Source: Schizophyllum amplum (Eukaryota; Basidiomycota; Agaricomycetes; Agaricales; Schizophyllaceae). From it: a DNA stretch of 16,287 nucleotides. The position numbers were made by a program, and so were the translations under genes. Shown here in pieces: positions 7,656 to 16,287 of the stretch. The first letter of the stretch is position 1; each line of letters begins with the position of its first letter. The stretch spans positions 1 to 16,287 of the forward strand of contig VDMD01000282.1 of the NCBI GenBank assembly GCA_007026445.1. The letters run 5' to 3'. The notes below the pieces were generated by a model. That model had not been told where the DNA came from. It saw only the letters and a list, made by a program, of their open reading frames with translations, and ran no database searches.

Positions 7656-10600
7656 ATGGCCGCCGCGACGATGGACAGCTTCGACGCGCAAATGGTCGAT
7701 TTCTCCGCCGACAATGATATCCAGATGAACCTCTCCGAGCCGTGGATGAGTGATATGCCCATGGACGCGGACGACGACCACGCAGTCGTCCACCGCGACA
7801 CTACCAGCCAGGAAATCGAGATGTCCGACCATATCCAGGACACGGAGGAGTTTGAGATGCTCGATGGCGAAGGGCAGGGCGAGGACGCGGAGCTGCGCGA
7901 CGTCGAATTCGAAGATGCGTCGCAGGCTATTGCAGCGGAGTTGTTCGCCCCGGAGCCAGCAGAACTGGAAATGTCGCCGCCCTCACAACCATCTCAAACC
8001 GACCCTTCACATCTCGCAGCTCCTGCCAACGAGACGTTCTCGTCGATACCTACCTCTCATACGCAAGAAGATCACTCGTTGCGAAGCGATGATCCCGCTC
8101 TCGCCTTCACAACCGCGTCGGCACAGCATCCCACTCACTACGAGGCTCACGAGTCTTCGACAGGGCCGAGTCATGATGGCTCTGACCCTTCAGCTGATTC
8201 GAGCCGCGCGGAGCAGGTTGAGCCCAGTGCAGAGTACTCGAATGCGGAAGAGCATTCTCAACAGCCTGAGGCCCCCGCGGTAAAATCCATCGACGCAACA
8301 GACAATGCTACTGCGTACGAGCCAACGGAGCACCTCAGTGAGCCATCAGTGGTCGACGAGCATCGTTCAGAACTGGAACTTCATGCGACTGCTACGCAAG
8401 AAGACGACGGCGGCGAAGCTGCTTTTGCCGCAGAGCCGATCGATAAACCCGCCGCCGACGGCGATTATCGACCGACAGTACTTTTGTCTACCCCGGATCT
8501 CGAGTATCCTCATATTTACCTTTTCAATGCGCCCACCGAAGCCTCCAGCGAACCCGTGCTTCTGGGCACTCATCCGCCAACGCTCTACTGGTCGTCTCTC
8601 AGTGATCTCTTCAACGAACTTCGGCAGCAAGAATTCGTCAAGAGACTACCCGACATCGACATAGCCGAGCTAGCTATCGAAGCCTATGACATCCGACTGA
8701 CCATTGCGGAGGTGAGTGTCGCGGTTTTCGAGGGTATGCGACGGAATTAATGCTAGATTTTGCAGAACGACCCGGCCACTTCATCTTGCTCACTCCACGA
8801 CTTTGACATGATTCACAGCAATGAGGGTCTTCCAGGATATTTGCGTCTTCGCCTGACCGCCCCAGTTCCCTTCATCGAGCGCTTTTCCCGTTTGAAGGCC
8901 AAATTTGAGGCGAGCTTGCATCAAGTCGACAGCTTCAGTGGCGCGACGGAGGAAGGCTATGCCGGTGCGTTCAGCTGTCTGTCGTATATGTCCCTTGTTG
9001 CTGACCATGCCAATGAAGATCCTTCGGCCGCGGAAGAACATGCGGATTACGAGCCTGAGGATACCGAACAGCAGGAGCAGCCAGAAGCTTCCCAAGAAAT
9101 ACCCGTCACTGGATCCGCCGATGTTCACGACACAGGCATCACAGAAGAGGCCTCCTACACCGATGCTACTCCTGTTCCCGGCAACGCTGCGCCCTTTGAA
9201 GATGCCTCGGTACCTGCCGAGGCTTCAGCGATGTCCGACTCGCTATCTCAACTGTCTCGGCCCACCCTCGATGCGGACGAGGTTCATGGCACTGCCGATG
9301 CCCTCGCCACCGCCGAAACGGACAATCAAGCGACTGAGTTCGTCGAGCACGCCGACCCGTACGAGGAAGGGGATGAAGGCATCGAGGAGCAGACGTACGA
9401 TGACTCCGTTGACCAAGCGGAAGGCGCCACCGTGGAGGACGGCGCGACTATCGATTTTACTGTGGATGAGCAGCAGGATGAGCTGGAGTACGGCCAGGAT
9501 CTGTACGACGAAGGCGCGTATGACGAGAAACTGTATGGTAGCGAGCATGTCACTCAAGAAGCCTCGCATGGGGTTCCTGACGTTGCTAGACTTCCCGAGA
9601 ATCGTGCAGGTAACGGTACGTTGATCTCGTCCTGACGTACGTTGCGGTTGCTGACGCGCGGTGCAGATGGTATTACTGGTGCCGAGGCAACGCCAACGGC
9701 GGATAGACAGCAGAACGACGCTGTTGTGTTAGGTTCGTGGTCAGATATATTGCGGGCTCAATATCGATACTTATGTTCATTTTCACAGATCACTACGACG
9801 AAGATTCCCATGCTACAGGCGATCAAGACGACACGCAGTTGCCTCCTTTGCCCGAGGACGATGGCGGTGAGCTTTTACTCTGATGTCACACCAGGCTTTT
9901 TGCTGACTAGGTTACAGAAGACTTTGACTCCGAGCTGACAGCCGAGGGTAGCACATATCAGGACCCGATTGTTCTGCACGAGCCCGAGGCAGAGTCGAGT
10001 GAAGGCGGTACGGGGGTGGAAGGCGAAGAGTACTACGAAGAAGGCGAAGTGGAGGAGGGGTCTTACGAGGCGTACGATGAGGCTGAGGGTGAGGGTGACT
10101 ATCCGGAAGCGGAGTACGCCCAGGGAGTGGAAGGCCACGCGGCAGGGGGCCAGGTAGCGGAAGCTGTCCCCGAGCAAGCGGCAGAAGGCGACGCTGCGCA
10201 TCAGCAGCCCAGCCAGAACGAAGAGGTGGAGGCTAGTGGCGAGGCCCAGGAGGAGGGGCAGGAGGGATCGGAGGGCGATCATGATGCGGAGGGGGAGGAC
10301 GACGATGGCGAGGACGGGGACGGCACGTTCGGGCTGGCTGAGTACGACGAGGCCGATACGACACTCGAGGAGCACGACGTGACTCTCGACGAGCACGATG
10401 TCACTCTGGACGAGCACGACGTCACTCTGGATGAGCACGACCCGGCGCTGGACATCGGCGAGCCGCTAGAGGTGGCGTCCAACTTGAGCTCGACGACGCT
10501 CTCGAGCACGTCGCCGGTGCCGAAGATGCTCAAGTCGTCCATCCCCAAGTCCTCCTCGAAGCGGAGTCTGCGGGAGGTTGATGGGGATGAGGATGGGGAG

Positions 10601-10711
10601 GGTGCGTCCGGGGGGTTGGATCTGTCGCCAGGTGAGCAAGTTGCATACGTGGTGATTGTTCCTTGGACTCACAGCTGTATAGGTGCGAAGCGTGCGCGTG
10701 TTGAAGCATGA
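7656..10711 (+). CDS. Large acidic protein of unknown function, 930 residues, 6 exons, with a conserved N-terminal-half domain
   Basis: Exons: 7656-8711, 8766-9615, 9667-9732, 9789-9866, 9918-10631, 10683-10711. They total 2,793 bases, in frame. The ATG sits in ACCATCATGG, a good context; ATG 7671 is an alternative. Residues 1-260 are Asp/Glu/Ser-rich (DAQMVDFSADN, EFEMLDGEGQG). Residues about 270-400 form the only globular-looking part, running from PTVLLSTPDLEYPHIYLF through WSSLSDLFNELRQQEF, then, after the 8712-8765 intron, SLHDFDMIHSNEGLPGYL and ERFSRLKAKFEAS. This layout resembles a conserved fungal protein of unknown function from ascomycetes, recalled only loosely. Residues 400-900 are extremely acidic, including a heptad repeat at 834-861. 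The C-terminus is basic (GAKRARVEA), a plausible nuclear signal. A nuclear or chromatin/nucleolar role is inferred from composition only. Confidence 0.75.
10367..10450 (+). repeat. 21-base in-frame tandem repeat, 4 copies
   Basis: Units are 10367-10387, 10388-10408, 10409-10429 and 10430-10450. They encode EEHDVTL, DEHDVTL, DEHDVTL and DEHDPAL, residues 834-861 of the acidic protein. The copies differ mostly at silent third positions (gtg/gtc, ctc/ctg, gac/gat). This suggests an older repeat held by selection on the protein, or one old enough to have drifted silently. Confidence 0.9.
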
Positions 10712-11639
10712 ACTGTGACGGCCTAGCTGCGGTGTCTACCGCCGGCGCGGGCGACGCAGTCGGTGCGTTCTGGCCCGGCGGCATCGCTTTTGTCTGCGGC
10801 GACACGTGCATCTTACTCGCTGCCGACTCACCCAACCAATTTGCGACATCGCCCTGCATTGCTATCTTGCCTGCACGACGCCTCCCTCTACACCCTCGCC
10901 TTCGTTGATCTCGGTTTGCTGGAGTCGCGGGTCACCAAAGAAACAAAACTCAAGCCTATGATAAGTATTCCGTTTCTCGTCTACTGACTTTGCAGATTCC
11001 ATCTCGTCTCGCGCCTTTCACCATACTCCCGTTTGGGCTAATTTTCACAGGTCGCTTTCGGAGGACGTCGTTTTACTAATTCGCAATGTTCTTGTCTACA
11101 ACAGTATGCACCATGTACGCGTTGTCGTATGTCAAAATATGCATCTTCTTGCGCTTCTCTCAACATTGTGTGCTGGATGGCGGACTTCAGAGATTGGGAT
11201 TGGTTATGGTATGCAGGCTTGTCGACGTTGGTTGCTATACACAGCTTTTCGACCGCGATGTCGAGCAGCGCCGGTTGCCTCGGGCGGGATCACCGTGAGA
11301 TTCGCGCAACAGGACGACAGGGGCAGCACTGGATTGACGCATCCTTTGCCGTGACTCCGAGTCGCTCATGTGCAAGGTGAGCGAAGACTCAGAGCTGTGC
11401 TCGACTGTCTGACCTTCTCAACGGTATTCTACTGTAGAACCACATGAACGGATAGGGACAAGGGTACATCACCTTCGACGGCACGCACCTGGTCTTCCTT
11501 GGCCTCAAGTCAATGGTGTGTACACTGCTTTCGGAGGCAAATGCAGCCGATGGGACACCGGTATAAAGGTGAACGTCGGTGGCGTGAGATTTTCATCTGC
11601 CACTCTCTCTTCTTTCACCTCCGACTACATATAACCGGA
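10712..11639 (+). other. 928-base spacer with coding-like islands but no supportable gene
   Basis: The first 150-200 bases are probably the 3' flank of the acidic-protein gene. Codon-like islands occur with GC-ending codons: 10877-10985 (reading DASLYTLAFVDLGLL), 11020-11160 (reading WANFHRSLSEDVVLLIRNVL) and 11413-11634 (73 open codons without ATG). They cannot be joined into one frame with splice pairs of normal fungal length, and none matches a family I recognise with confidence. The last 80 bases are the promoter of the next gene. This stretch could be a decayed gene, a long UTR or a noncoding transcript. Confidence 0.4.
11562..11622 (+). promoter_or_regulatory. Core promoter of the multi-pass membrane-protein gene
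   Basis: TATAAAG at 11562-11568 is followed by a pyrimidine-rich tract (11600-11622, cactctctcttctttcacct core) and the ATG at 11640, 72 bases after the TATA box. This spacing would put the transcription start near 11595. It argues for 11640 as the start codon rather than the in-frame ATG at 11499, which would lie upstream of the TATA box. Confidence 0.55.
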
Positions 11640-13537
11640 ATGCCTCCTACCACCATCCCAGGCATACACGACGCGTATGACTTCTTGCATGTCCTTTCAG
11701 GAGCTCTGACTGTCTTTGCCCCCCTCGCCGTCCTCATTGGCGAGGATGCTGTGCGCGGCATCGCGCAAGACGTGACGAATACGAAGCAGCTCGTCTTCGC
11801 TGCCATCGCCCCCATCGGCGCCCTCGCATCTCTCGGCACTATTTGCAAGGCCGCCGACCTCTCCAGCTGCCTCAGCGCTCCAGACAGCGACATCCACGAG
11901 GCCGCCTCCGACACTGGCATCTACGCCCTCCACGGTCTTGTGCCCGCGCTCACCCCGCGCGGCGCGCTCTCCTGCCGCCGCCGTGAGCGAAACCGCGGCG
12001 TCGCAGCCTGTGGCATCGTCTCCTTCGACTGGGCCGTGCGCCCCTCCCTCGCCCCCGCGCTGCGCGAGCTGAGCGCGGCGACTGTGTCTGCGAGGGTGGA
12101 GTGGCGCTACGCGGGACATGACGCGCTGTGGCGCGCGGCGCTTGAGGTGCGGTCAGCCCTGCTCGCGCGCCTGCACGAGGCACTCGCACTGCTGCCGGTC
12201 CTGGAGGAGCGCGCGGAGGGCCGCGGGTCTGTCGAGGTGCACTGGCCGGCGCCGGGGGTGCCGTTGGAGACGCGCGGGGCGGTGGTGTATGTGGCGGGGG
12301 CGGTGCTCGTCGCCGCGATGATAGTGGTGGCTGCTGGTGCTGCGCTGCTCCGGTGGCAGACGTGGATTACGTCGGCGCTGCTTGTAGGGGGCCAACTGGC
12401 GATGGCGGCGGGGCAGGTCGCAGCACGCGGGATGGTGACGCGACAGCGGGAGACGCGGACGGCGGTTCTGCCGGCGAAGGGCGTTGCGCCGACGTGGATG
12501 CTCGTTGACAATACGTGGTTCACGTCATGTGTGGCACGGAGGCTGTCGACGCTTCTCTGCAAGGGGAAGGAGGTTGTGCTAACACAGCACTATCGTCTGA
12601 AGAGCAACCTCATTCCACGACGGCATGCGCTTGCCGCGCTCATCTTGCTCATCGGCGGCTTTGTGGTGTTCTATGCAGGAGCGCGGACGAGCGATAGTAG
12701 GGTCGTGTTGATTTTCGTCGCGCTGTACGTTCTTGCGAACTGCAGCAAGGGATGGGTGCTGCAGCGCGCGAATGACTGCTTCTTCACGCCGCTGAATAAC
12801 TTCGGCTACATGGACGTCGTGCGCCGGCAGGCAGACCCGCCGCAGGAGAAGCGCGAGTGCGCTCTGGATATTGCTAGTAGGCTTGCATCGTCATCGTGTA
12901 TTCATTGCCTGACGCATGCTCTACAGCTCCTGGCTTGCCAAAGTCCTCCACATCATCGACATCCAGCAAGACGGTCATCGACTCACCTGGTTTAAACAGC
13001 GACGGAACGGAATATCGTCTGTACGTCAAGGTCGCCGACCGCCACCCAGAAGCCATCGGCATGTTCTACTATGCACGCCCCCAAGAATGGGCCATGATCG
13101 CCCACATCGTCTCAGAGGCCGTCCTCCAGCACGTTGCACCACCCGTCCCCTTCGGGCACGAGCCCCTCGTTGAGTTCGCCCTCGACTTTGCGGACGCAGA
13201 TATCGGCAAGCCTGTGCACGCCATCCTGCTCCTGCATGTGGATTCGGTCCGCTTTGAGGACGTATTCTGGTCGGCTGGGCAGGAGGTCACCTCCATCCTG
13301 ATGGGTCGATTCACGGACGGTGAGCACCTCCCGTCAGAGGCGCACGCGGCGACGGATGTGCGGGTGCTATGTCACTACGCGTATGCGTTGGCGAGGATGG
13401 TGTTGTCCAGCGGAGGAGGGGCGGGAGCGCCAAGCTTGTTGCGGTCGATGGAGTTGGTGAAGGCGAAGTACCCGTACGACGACAGTGTCTGGATCAACCC
13501 GTTCTTGAGGGACGCGGTGAAGGGGGCGATGAATTGA
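11640..13537 (+). CDS. Multi-pass membrane protein of unknown function, 615 residues, 2 exons
   Basis: Exons are 11640-12876 and 12927-13537, with one 50-base intron. They total 1,848 bases, in frame. Six hydrophobic segments are visible: about 14-34 (FLHVLSGALTVFAPLAVLIG), 51-69 (LVFAAIAPIGALASLGTIC), 212-236 (VYVAGAVLVAAMIVVAAGAALL core), 241-261, 328-346 (LAALILLIGGFVVFYAG) and 354-370. The start, with a 'FAPLAVLIGED' span followed by a 'FAAIAPIGALASL' span, resembles the N-terminus of a large fungal family whose ascomycete members read similarly (PLLALFGEQ then APLGI) and often lie with ankyrin or incompatibility genes. That link is from memory and weak. Residues 80-205 are soluble. After the last span a Ser/Thr linker (KSSTSSTSSKT), coded right after the intron, leads to a soluble domain (about 440-615, YRLYVKVADRHPEAIG onward). 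Function is unknown. Confidence 0.72.
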
Positions 13538-13882
13538 GGCCGTTCTGGGTGAGACCTCGTTGGACTCCGTGCTGTAGCTTTATGATCACGGGTATTGTAC
13601 GAATTGGAGAGCCTGCACGCGGCCAATGTTCATTGGATTGAGTCTGACCTAATGTCAAGACGACAACATACTTAGATTGACTCGTAAACTAGCCTCTGCC
13701 ATGGATGGCAATATTTTCATGTTGAAGCTTGAAGCTTGAAGCTTGAAGTCCGGCAACCTGCGCGCATCTGCGATCACTTTTCCGGATCAGCTATTACCTG
13801 ACGCGCTTGCTGCTCGCGCATCCGTCTTGCATCTTTACCTCATCGTCTCTCCTCTTTATTTATACGGTCAGAATCAGGGAAC
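13538..13882 (+). promoter_or_regulatory. Spacer: 3' flank of the membrane-protein gene and RPC82 promoter
   Basis: No gene is visible in these 345 bases. They hold the heptamer repeat at 13722-13748 and, just upstream of the ATG at 13883, a pyrimidine-rich tract (about 13832-13858) followed by an AT-rich tttatttatac. The tract is a likely transcription-start region by analogy with the neighbouring genes. Confidence 0.4.
13722..13748 (+). repeat. Heptamer tandem repeat TTGAAGC, 3.9 copies
   Basis: Three exact copies of ttgaagc (13722-13728, 13729-13735, 13736-13742) plus ttgaag (13743-13748) create three palindromic AAGCTT hexamers spaced by 7 bases. The array lies 135 bases upstream of the RPC82 start. 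It is probably a slippage microsatellite. A protein-binding role would be speculation. Confidence 0.9.
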
Positions 13883-16008
13883 ATGGCCGACGCGCAGATC
13901 GCCCGGCTTTGCACGCAAATTATCAACTCCCACTTTGGTCCATTGTCTGCGGTGAGCATTCACTGAACTTCCCTTTCGCTCCCCCCTCCTACTCACTCGT
14001 ATCTATTTCCCCCTTATGCAAATATACAGAAAGTTGCCGAAGCACTCCTCACGCTAGGCCGCCTTCCAGTCCCGCACATTGTACGCGCGACCGGGCTACG
14101 CCCTCGCACTGTCCGCGCGACGCTTCTTGTTCTCCTCCAACACAACGTGCTGTGGTATGCGCTCGACCCCATCGATGGTGAGGTGCTAGAGATCTCCCCC
14201 GAAGAGTGCATGCTGCGCCTACGCTTTGGACGCGCGGTATGGCAAGCGGGACAGCTATTCGGACAGTCGGTGCGTGCTCTACATTCCCTCAGAGTGTCGC
14301 GAAGCTAACGCGCAACACCAGGGCTCAGACATCGTCCAAATGGTGCTCGATCATGGCAAGCTCCGTCCCCCTGATATTGTTTCCAGATTGTCGGCGGCCA
14401 ACCCGAAAGGTGCGTGCTCTGCAGTTTCGCAGGCACCCATGCTAAACAGTACATTCAGAGGCTGCCGTCCACCGGCAAGTGCTGCACAAGCTTGTCACGC
14501 TTGCCTACCTCAAGCCGTCAACACCAAAGCGACATCTTTCTCCTCGTGACAAGGCCATTAAGTACGAGTTGGAGGAAAAGGCCAAAGATTTCGGGCTTCC
14601 CCACCGCAAAGGAAGTCCGTGAGGCGAAGGAGGCTGCAGGAGACACGACTGAAGCGCGAAGAGGACGAGGATGCGAGCTGCGGAATGGTGCGTTGTTGAA
14701 GGGGCCTATTGTGTGTCGGCGCTTTATGATACAGGTACCCAGAAACGCAAGGCGAAAGAACAGAACGGTCATAGGACCGTCCAAGATTCGGGTGCGTGAA
14801 ACCACTTTAGCGCGTGGTTCATGTGCTGACGGCAGGCATAGAAACGGGATGACGAGGACGAGATGGAAGTCCAACGTGCGTGTAATACGGCTGCTTTGGG
14901 CTTCGCCTCTCATACATCGCAGGACGATGTCTACTTCCGAGTTAACTTCGACAAATTCAACACACATATACGCAATCAGGTAAGTGAAGGATGCGCCCAC
15001 ACATTCTCTCACTCACACAACCTAGTTGATAGAGAAAGCGGCACGAGAACGATTTAATGAGGGTGCCGCTACTGTCATGAGGGCCGTCTTGAAGGCGACC
15101 GAATCTACGCAAACCAGTCTTAATGATGAGCGATCAGGTGCGCTGGGTCCCCTCTCTTACATTGCATCTTCCCTCATCTGCTTCAGACCCTGCCTCCATC
15201 GGCAACATCATCCTTCAAGTCGCGGACGGACGCCGACCTCACCTCCGGCCTCGTCGTCTCCTCATCCAAAAACCTCCAAATCCACATGCACAAAACAACT
15301 ACCTCGACCTTCTCGCATGCGCCGACAACCCCACAAATGAGGGCCGCGCGGCTGCCTTCCTCTCCTACGGCCGCGAAAATCCAGGCGGAGTTCGGGCTCA
15401 TCGGACGGGCGGCTGAGGCGACGTGTGCTCGAGGCGGCGGCCCGGGGAGAAACACGGGACGAACGGGCTGCGTGTGGTACGGCTGCTGCTCGGCGGGGGC
15501 AAGCTCGACGAGAAGCAGGTCGCACGCGGGGTAATGCTACCCGCGAAGGACGTGCGTGCGTTGCTCGCTGCGCTCGCGGCCGACTCGCTCGTCAGCACGC
15601 AGGAGGTGCCGAAGACGGCTGACCGTAATCCGACTCGGACGTTCTACCTCTGGTGCGTCGCTCGCGCTCTATCTGACTGAGTGGCTACACTGCTGACGCC
15701 ACATATTCTGACGACAGGCATGTCGACGAGACGAAGGCGTACGCGATGCTGCTGGGCGAGCTGTACAAGACGTTGTACAACATCGGCGTGCGGCGGCAGG
15801 CGGAGCAGGAGGAGCCCATGGTGCGCGCCGTGCTGGAGAAACGGCAGCGGAGCGACGTGCGGGCGGACGAGGGGCTGCTGACGCGGCTCGACCGGGAGAT
15901 CCTGGCGGAGTGGGAGCGGAAGGAAGAAAAGCTGACCGTGCTGGAGATGCGCGTCGAGGAGTGCGTTTTTTGCGCGACCTCGGCGTGCTGGGCACGGAGG
16001 AGAGTTGA
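13883..16008 (+). CDS. RPC82: DNA-directed RNA polymerase III subunit RPC3 (Rpc82), 10 exons, with about nine frame breaks as given
   Basis: Rpc82 works with Rpc34 and Rpc31 in Pol III promoter opening and initiation (tRNA and 5S genes) and is built of winged-helix domains. Exons: 13883-13951, 14030-14269, 14322-14409, 14459-14687, 14735-14791, 14842-14875, 14923-14979, 15026-15137, 15187-15652, 15718-16008. Family features: MADAQIARLCTQIINSHFGP start, LGRLPVPHIVRATGL, TVRATLLVLLQHNVLWY, LKPSTPKRHLSPRDKAIKYE, TQKRKAKEQ, DDVYFRVNFDKFNTHIRNQ, IEKAARERFNEGAATVMRA, YLDLLACADNPTNEGRAAAF, QVARGVMLPAKDVRALLAAL, RNPTRTFYLW, LLGELYKTLYNIGVRRQAEQ and a VLEMRVEE end. Single-base breaks lie near 14599, 14774, 14875, 15229, 15300, 15371, 15408, 15466 and 15968. 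Correcting all nine gives 545 residues, a normal length for the family, and every splice phase then agrees. Exons 1-3 are unbroken. Confidence 0.88.
14599..14602 (+). other. Frame break in RPC82 at a C4 run (+1)
   Basis: The frame AIKYELEEKAKDFGLP must continue as TAKEVREAKEAA, which is read one base later. One extra C in the run explains it. Unrepaired, the frame stops at the tga a few codons on (HRKGSP, stop). A compensating pair (extra G near 14639, lost G near 14675) may also be present, because LKREEDEDA is read in the third frame between them. Confidence 0.65.
15966..15971 (+). other. Frame break in RPC82 at a T6 run (-1)
   Basis: LTVLEMRVEECVF before the run and LRDLGVLGTEES with stop TGA 16006-16008 after it are offset by one base. 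A seventh T joins them. The given frame instead runs on to a stop near 16091 with a Cys-rich, unrelated tail. Confidence 0.6.
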
Positions 16009-16287
16009 GATCGGGACAGAGCTGAGGCCGATTGAGTCGTGCCGCATTTGTGTGATTCTGTACTCGATGCAGTGCTCCTTTGTGCTCATGTAGAAAACGA
16101 TTACCCGTGAACTCCTCGACGAGAAGAGGAACCTTCGAATGGGCCCACCATCTCATTCGGCTTGCGGAGTCCTAGTCAAAGCTCCCATCAGCATACGACG
16201 CTCACCACGTCGCGACGCAAGCCGAAGCCAGGCGACGCAAGCCGGACGACCTCGGACGACTCGCGCAGACCAGATGCAAGCCAAGGG
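16009..16287. other. RPC82 3' flank with short direct repeats
   Basis: No gene is supported in the last 279 bases. The 13-mer gcgacgcaagccg occurs at 16212-16224 and again at 16232-16244, followed by ggacgac at 16244-16250 and 16254-16260. The repeats could belong to a low-complexity coding start outside the window or be simple slippage products. Confidence 0.5.

Noticed and set aside
9875..10438. Minus-strand open frame of 187 codons with Leu/Val-rich repeats
   Set aside because: It is the complement of the acidic repeat region of the 930-residue protein. Its pseudo-hydrophobic pattern follows from GAG/GAC codons read backwards.
11554..11634. A stretch reading GIKVNVGGVRFSSATLS, reminiscent of the start of a BTB_2/T1 domain
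   Set aside because: The match is short, the frame stops at 11632-11634, and there is no ATG or splice site that would extend it. Chance resemblance is likely.
11499..11639. In-frame N-terminal extension of the membrane protein from ATG 11499
   Set aside because: It would start upstream of the TATAAAG at 11562 and adds a basic, Cys/His-containing stretch unlike the rest of the protein. ATG 11640 fits the promoter better.
14518..15012. Minus-strand open frame of 164 codons
   Set aside because: It is antisense to RPC82 exons and introns. The plus-strand family motifs explain the region.
15644..16156. Minus-strand open frames of 170, 134 and 108 codons
   Set aside because: They are all complements of the last RPC82 exon and its flank, with low-complexity composition.
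1..16287. tRNA, rRNA, CRISPR array, insertion sequence, LTR or phage features
   Set aside because: No box A/box B pair, cloverleaf, spaced repeat array, transposase motif, terminal repeats or reverse-transcriptase motifs were found on either strand.

Overview
This window is nuclear DNA from a filamentous basidiomycete, most likely an Agaricomycete. The evidence is seven protein genes packed head to tail, almost all interrupted by many introns of about 45-78 bases with GT...AG ends. Exons are sometimes tiny, third codon positions are GC-rich, and spacers between genes are only 150-930 bases. There are no bacterial-style operons, Shine-Dalgarno sites, tRNAs, rRNAs, transposons or CRISPR arrays. 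The order (Polyporales is a guess) cannot be fixed from the sequence alone.

Layout. (1) <2-525 (+): 3' end of BMT2, a 25S rRNA m1A methyltransferase. (2) 853-3582 (+): a 14-exon metallophosphatase of the 5'-nucleotidase family, with a CACGTG box upstream. (3) 4031-6362 (-): an intact 8-exon DUF2235 (Tle1-like alpha/beta hydrolase) gene, convergent with (2). (4) 6848-7505 (-): a 4-exon gene for a small glycine-rich membrane protein of unknown function. (5) 7656-10711 (+): a 6-exon gene for a very acidic 930-residue protein with a short tandem repeat; it is divergent from (4) across only 150 bases. (6) 11640-13537 (+): a 2-exon gene for a 615-residue multi-pass membrane protein. (7) 13883-16008 (+): RPC82, the RNA polymerase III subunit C3, in 10 exons.

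The genes do not form an evident pathway. They look like an ordinary stretch of fungal chromosome mixing housekeeping genes (BMT2, RPC82) with fungal families of poorly known function. No convincing new multi-gene system is visible. The most interesting biology is the tight divergent pair (4)/(5), the orphan membrane protein (6), and the eukaryotic DUF2235 enzyme with its catalytic motifs intact.

The strongest anomaly is a set of single-base reading-frame breaks. There is one in BMT2, two in exon 1 of the nucleotidase and about nine in RPC82. None is found in the roughly 13 kb between them. Protein similarity resumes at once in the next frame each time. This points to uncorrected indel errors in the assembly rather than decayed genes, but a recent pseudogene cannot be excluded from this sequence alone. 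All exon models were made by eye from splice consensus, codon phase and remembered family motifs.
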